NCBI GenBank assembly: GCA_035256645.1
Contig: DATEXU010000119.1
Coordinates: 1-6,666 of the forward strand
DNA from: G026625185 sp035256645
Lineage (GTDB): Bacteria > Desulfobacterota > WTBG01 > JAGOGO01
Direction: 5' to 3'
Length of the DNA: 6,666 bases
The notes under the pieces were generated by a model. The model worked only from the letters and a program-made list of their open reading frames with translations, was not told where the DNA came from and made no database searches. The position numbers were made by a program, and so were the translations under genes. Each line of letters opens with the position of its first letter. Position 1 is the first letter of the stretch. This document shows, piece after piece, positions 5,239 through 6,666 of this stretch.

Positions 5239-6666
5239 TCACTTTAAGCTAAAATCTACCCGACTGTTTTTGATATTTTCTTTCTTTTCCGGAGTAAGAC
5301 TCTTTGGTTCAATAATAAAAATCCGGTCGGCGGTCACCTGACCTGATTTTATGATGAGGTCTTTAACGTTTAAGGCGCGTTGATGAGCGAGCGCGGGCAG
5401 ATCATCATCAGTTATTTTGATATTGGTGAGCATCAATTTTTCCATTTCCGGAACCGGGAGCGTCTTTAACAAGCCCACCATCGTCCGTGGTTTGGGAAAT
5501 TTCGCTGCTTTGTACGCCAGGGTAAGGTATTTTTCATACTCCTCTGGTGCTATGGTGACGTCATCAACCGATATTTCCGCGCTGCGTTTTTCACTTTTTT
5601 GCAACTTCTGCGCCTTAATTTTTTGGTTGAGGTGATACGTTTTTAATCCTTCATGATCTTTCTCGGCATCACTATAACCGGTTATCTCAAGTTGAAGTGA
5701 GGGTCGGTCGGAAAGCGCTTGTACGAGATTGTCGATCTTTTTTAAATTTTCATCATTAACACGGGCAATACCATAATCAAATTCTACGTAACTCAATTCT
5801 TCACCGCCCCCGAACATGCCCCCAATCAGAGCGAACGGAGCAGTTGCCGCTTTCGCAATGAGGTTCTTGAGTATTTTTATGATTATCTTCCATACGCTGA
5901 ATTCGGGATCATCAAGATTTCCTGAGACCGGGATATCCAGGTCAATCTTGCCATGCCGGTCTTTAAGCAGGGAAATTGCCAGTTTTACGGGGAGCTTGGC
6001 CGCATCCTTGCTCTCCACTTTGTCCCCGAGGGTAAATTGGTCAAAAAAAATCTTGTTCTGCGACTCAAGCTTTTTCTTTACGATGAGGTATTTGACCTCT
6101 ATGGAGAGCTTGCCTTTTTCAATCGTGTACCCTACATATTTCCCGGAATAAGGTGTCATGGGGCTTAGATCCATGTCACGAAACTTCGCGCTCAGGTCCA
6201 CAAAAAAATTATCGCTGGAGGGGTTGAATTTTCCCACAATCTCGAAAGGAACATCGGAGCCCAGCTTTCCCCTCAGCTCCACATCAGCAGTTTTATTCTT
6301 TTGAAGGGAAATAGCGGAAATTTTCCCCCCGATATTCTTCAACTGGGTTGAATAATGCGGTTTAATCGTATAATCCGAAAAATCAACTCTACCTCCCTGG
6401 AGGGTGATCTTTCCTATGCTGATATCTTGCGCCTCTTTGCCGGTTGTTGCCGAAGCTTGCTTTTGTTGTGCCGGTGGCGCTGAGGGAGACCCGGTTGCTG
6501 TTTCTTCCGCTCCAACAATCTTTTGCACATTGAGTGTTCCATCGGGATCGATTGCCACCCGGGAATAGAAATCGGTTAAAGAGATTCCTTTGATGTCAAC
6601 CGAGAGGGGATTAGTCCCGGCGTTTATTGAGTCGAAAAACAGCGATTTCCATTTCAAAAAATCCTT
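5239..6666 (-). CDS. DUF748 (AsmA/TamB-like) envelope protein, 5' end cut by window edge
   Basis: The frame stays open from 6666, so the N-terminus is outside the window and 475 C-terminal residues are visible. Numbered from the first visible residue: WKSLFFD...PLSVDIKGI and YSRVAIDPDGTLNVQ (about 6-48) are typical DUF748 strands. A Pro/Ala/Thr/Gln-rich linker (53-80) is followed by GKITLQGGRVDFSD (85-97) and further beta-rich repeats. Next come LAISLLKDRHGKIDLDIPVSG (229-249) and the family's conserved KAATAPF...GGMFGGGEELSYVEFDYG (272-299). Residues 300-345 (NLVQALSDRPSLQLEITGYSD) recall an OmpA-like periplasmic fold, and the RALNVKDLIIKSGQ...RIFIIEP end supports this. The group is tied to AsmA/TamB-type proteins, some of which move lipids or assemble outer-membrane proteins; the role here is not known. 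It is convergent with the lipoprotein gene. Confidence 0.92.
   Translation of the reverse strand, partial: KDFLKWKSLFFDSINAGTNPLSVDIKGISLTDFYSRVAIDPDGTLNVQKIVGAEETATGSPSAPPAQQKQASATTGKEAQDISIGKITLQGGRVDFSDYTIKPHYSTQLKNIGGKISAISLQKNKTADVELRGKLGSDVPFEIVGKFNPSSDNFFVDLSAKFRDMDLSPMTPYSGKYVGYTIEKGKLSIEVKYLIVKKKLESQNKIFFDQFTLGDKVESKDAAKLPVKLAISLLKDRHGKIDLDIPVSGNLDDPEFSVWKIIIKILKNLIAKAATAPFALIGGMFGGGEELSYVEFDYGIARVNDENLKKIDNLVQALSDRPSLQLEITGYSDAEKDHEGLKTYHLNQKIKAQKLQKSEKRSAEISVDDVTIAPEEYEKYLTLAYKAAKFPKPRTMVGLLKTLPVPEMEKLMLTNIKITDDDLPALAHQRALNVKDLIIKSGQVTADRIFIIEPKSLTPEKKENIKNSRVDFSLK

Noticed and set aside
6655..6657. TTG at 6657 as the start of the DUF748 gene
   Set aside because: The frame is open through the window edge and the visible N-terminal part begins in the middle of a DUF748-type strand, with no signal sequence. 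The true start is outside.

Overview
This AT-leaning window holds five protein genes, two of them cut by the window edges, plus an intergenic stretch of nearly 1 kb packed with repeats. The genes all look envelope-directed: a membrane-anchored metallophosphoesterase, an exported methionine sulfoxide reductase fusion, a secreted DUF3300 protein, a glycine-zipper lipoprotein, and a DUF748/AsmA-like protein. DUF748 proteins and DUF3300/lipoprotein pairs point to a Gram-negative (diderm) bacterium. The repeat-rich intergenic DNA resembles what I remember from Desulfobacterota (former Deltaproteobacteria). That assignment is inference and is not proven by any marker gene here.

Layout. 1-906 (minus strand): 5' part of a metallophosphoesterase gene that runs off the left edge. 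907-1901: a 995-base divergent intergenic region without a convincing gene. It contains a family of CCCCGTTA/TAACGGGG inverted repeats, a 91-bp imperfect inverted repeat, a composite repeat of about 290 bp with one CCCCGTTA unit nested in it, and a perfect 28-bp palindrome. 1902-2984 (plus): exported MsrA-MsrB fusion, followed by a clear intrinsic terminator. 3221-4666 and 4691-5080 (plus): a likely two-gene operon of a DUF3300 protein, whose Arg/Gln/Phe-rich tail has an internal 68-residue tandem duplication, and a small glycine-zipper lipoprotein. It ends in a strong hairpin terminator. 5239-6666 (minus): the 3' part of a DUF748 gene, convergent with the operon and cut by the right edge.

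How the genes work together. MsrAB would repair oxidised methionines in exported proteins. The DUF3300 protein and the lipoprotein are probably partners at the cell surface or in the periplasm, but no function is established for either. DUF748 proteins belong to the AsmA/TamB-like envelope group. I see no defence system, CRISPR array, RNA gene or intact transposase. The points most worth a second look are the nested repeat mosaic upstream of msrAB and the recent, selectively constrained duplication inside the DUF3300 protein.
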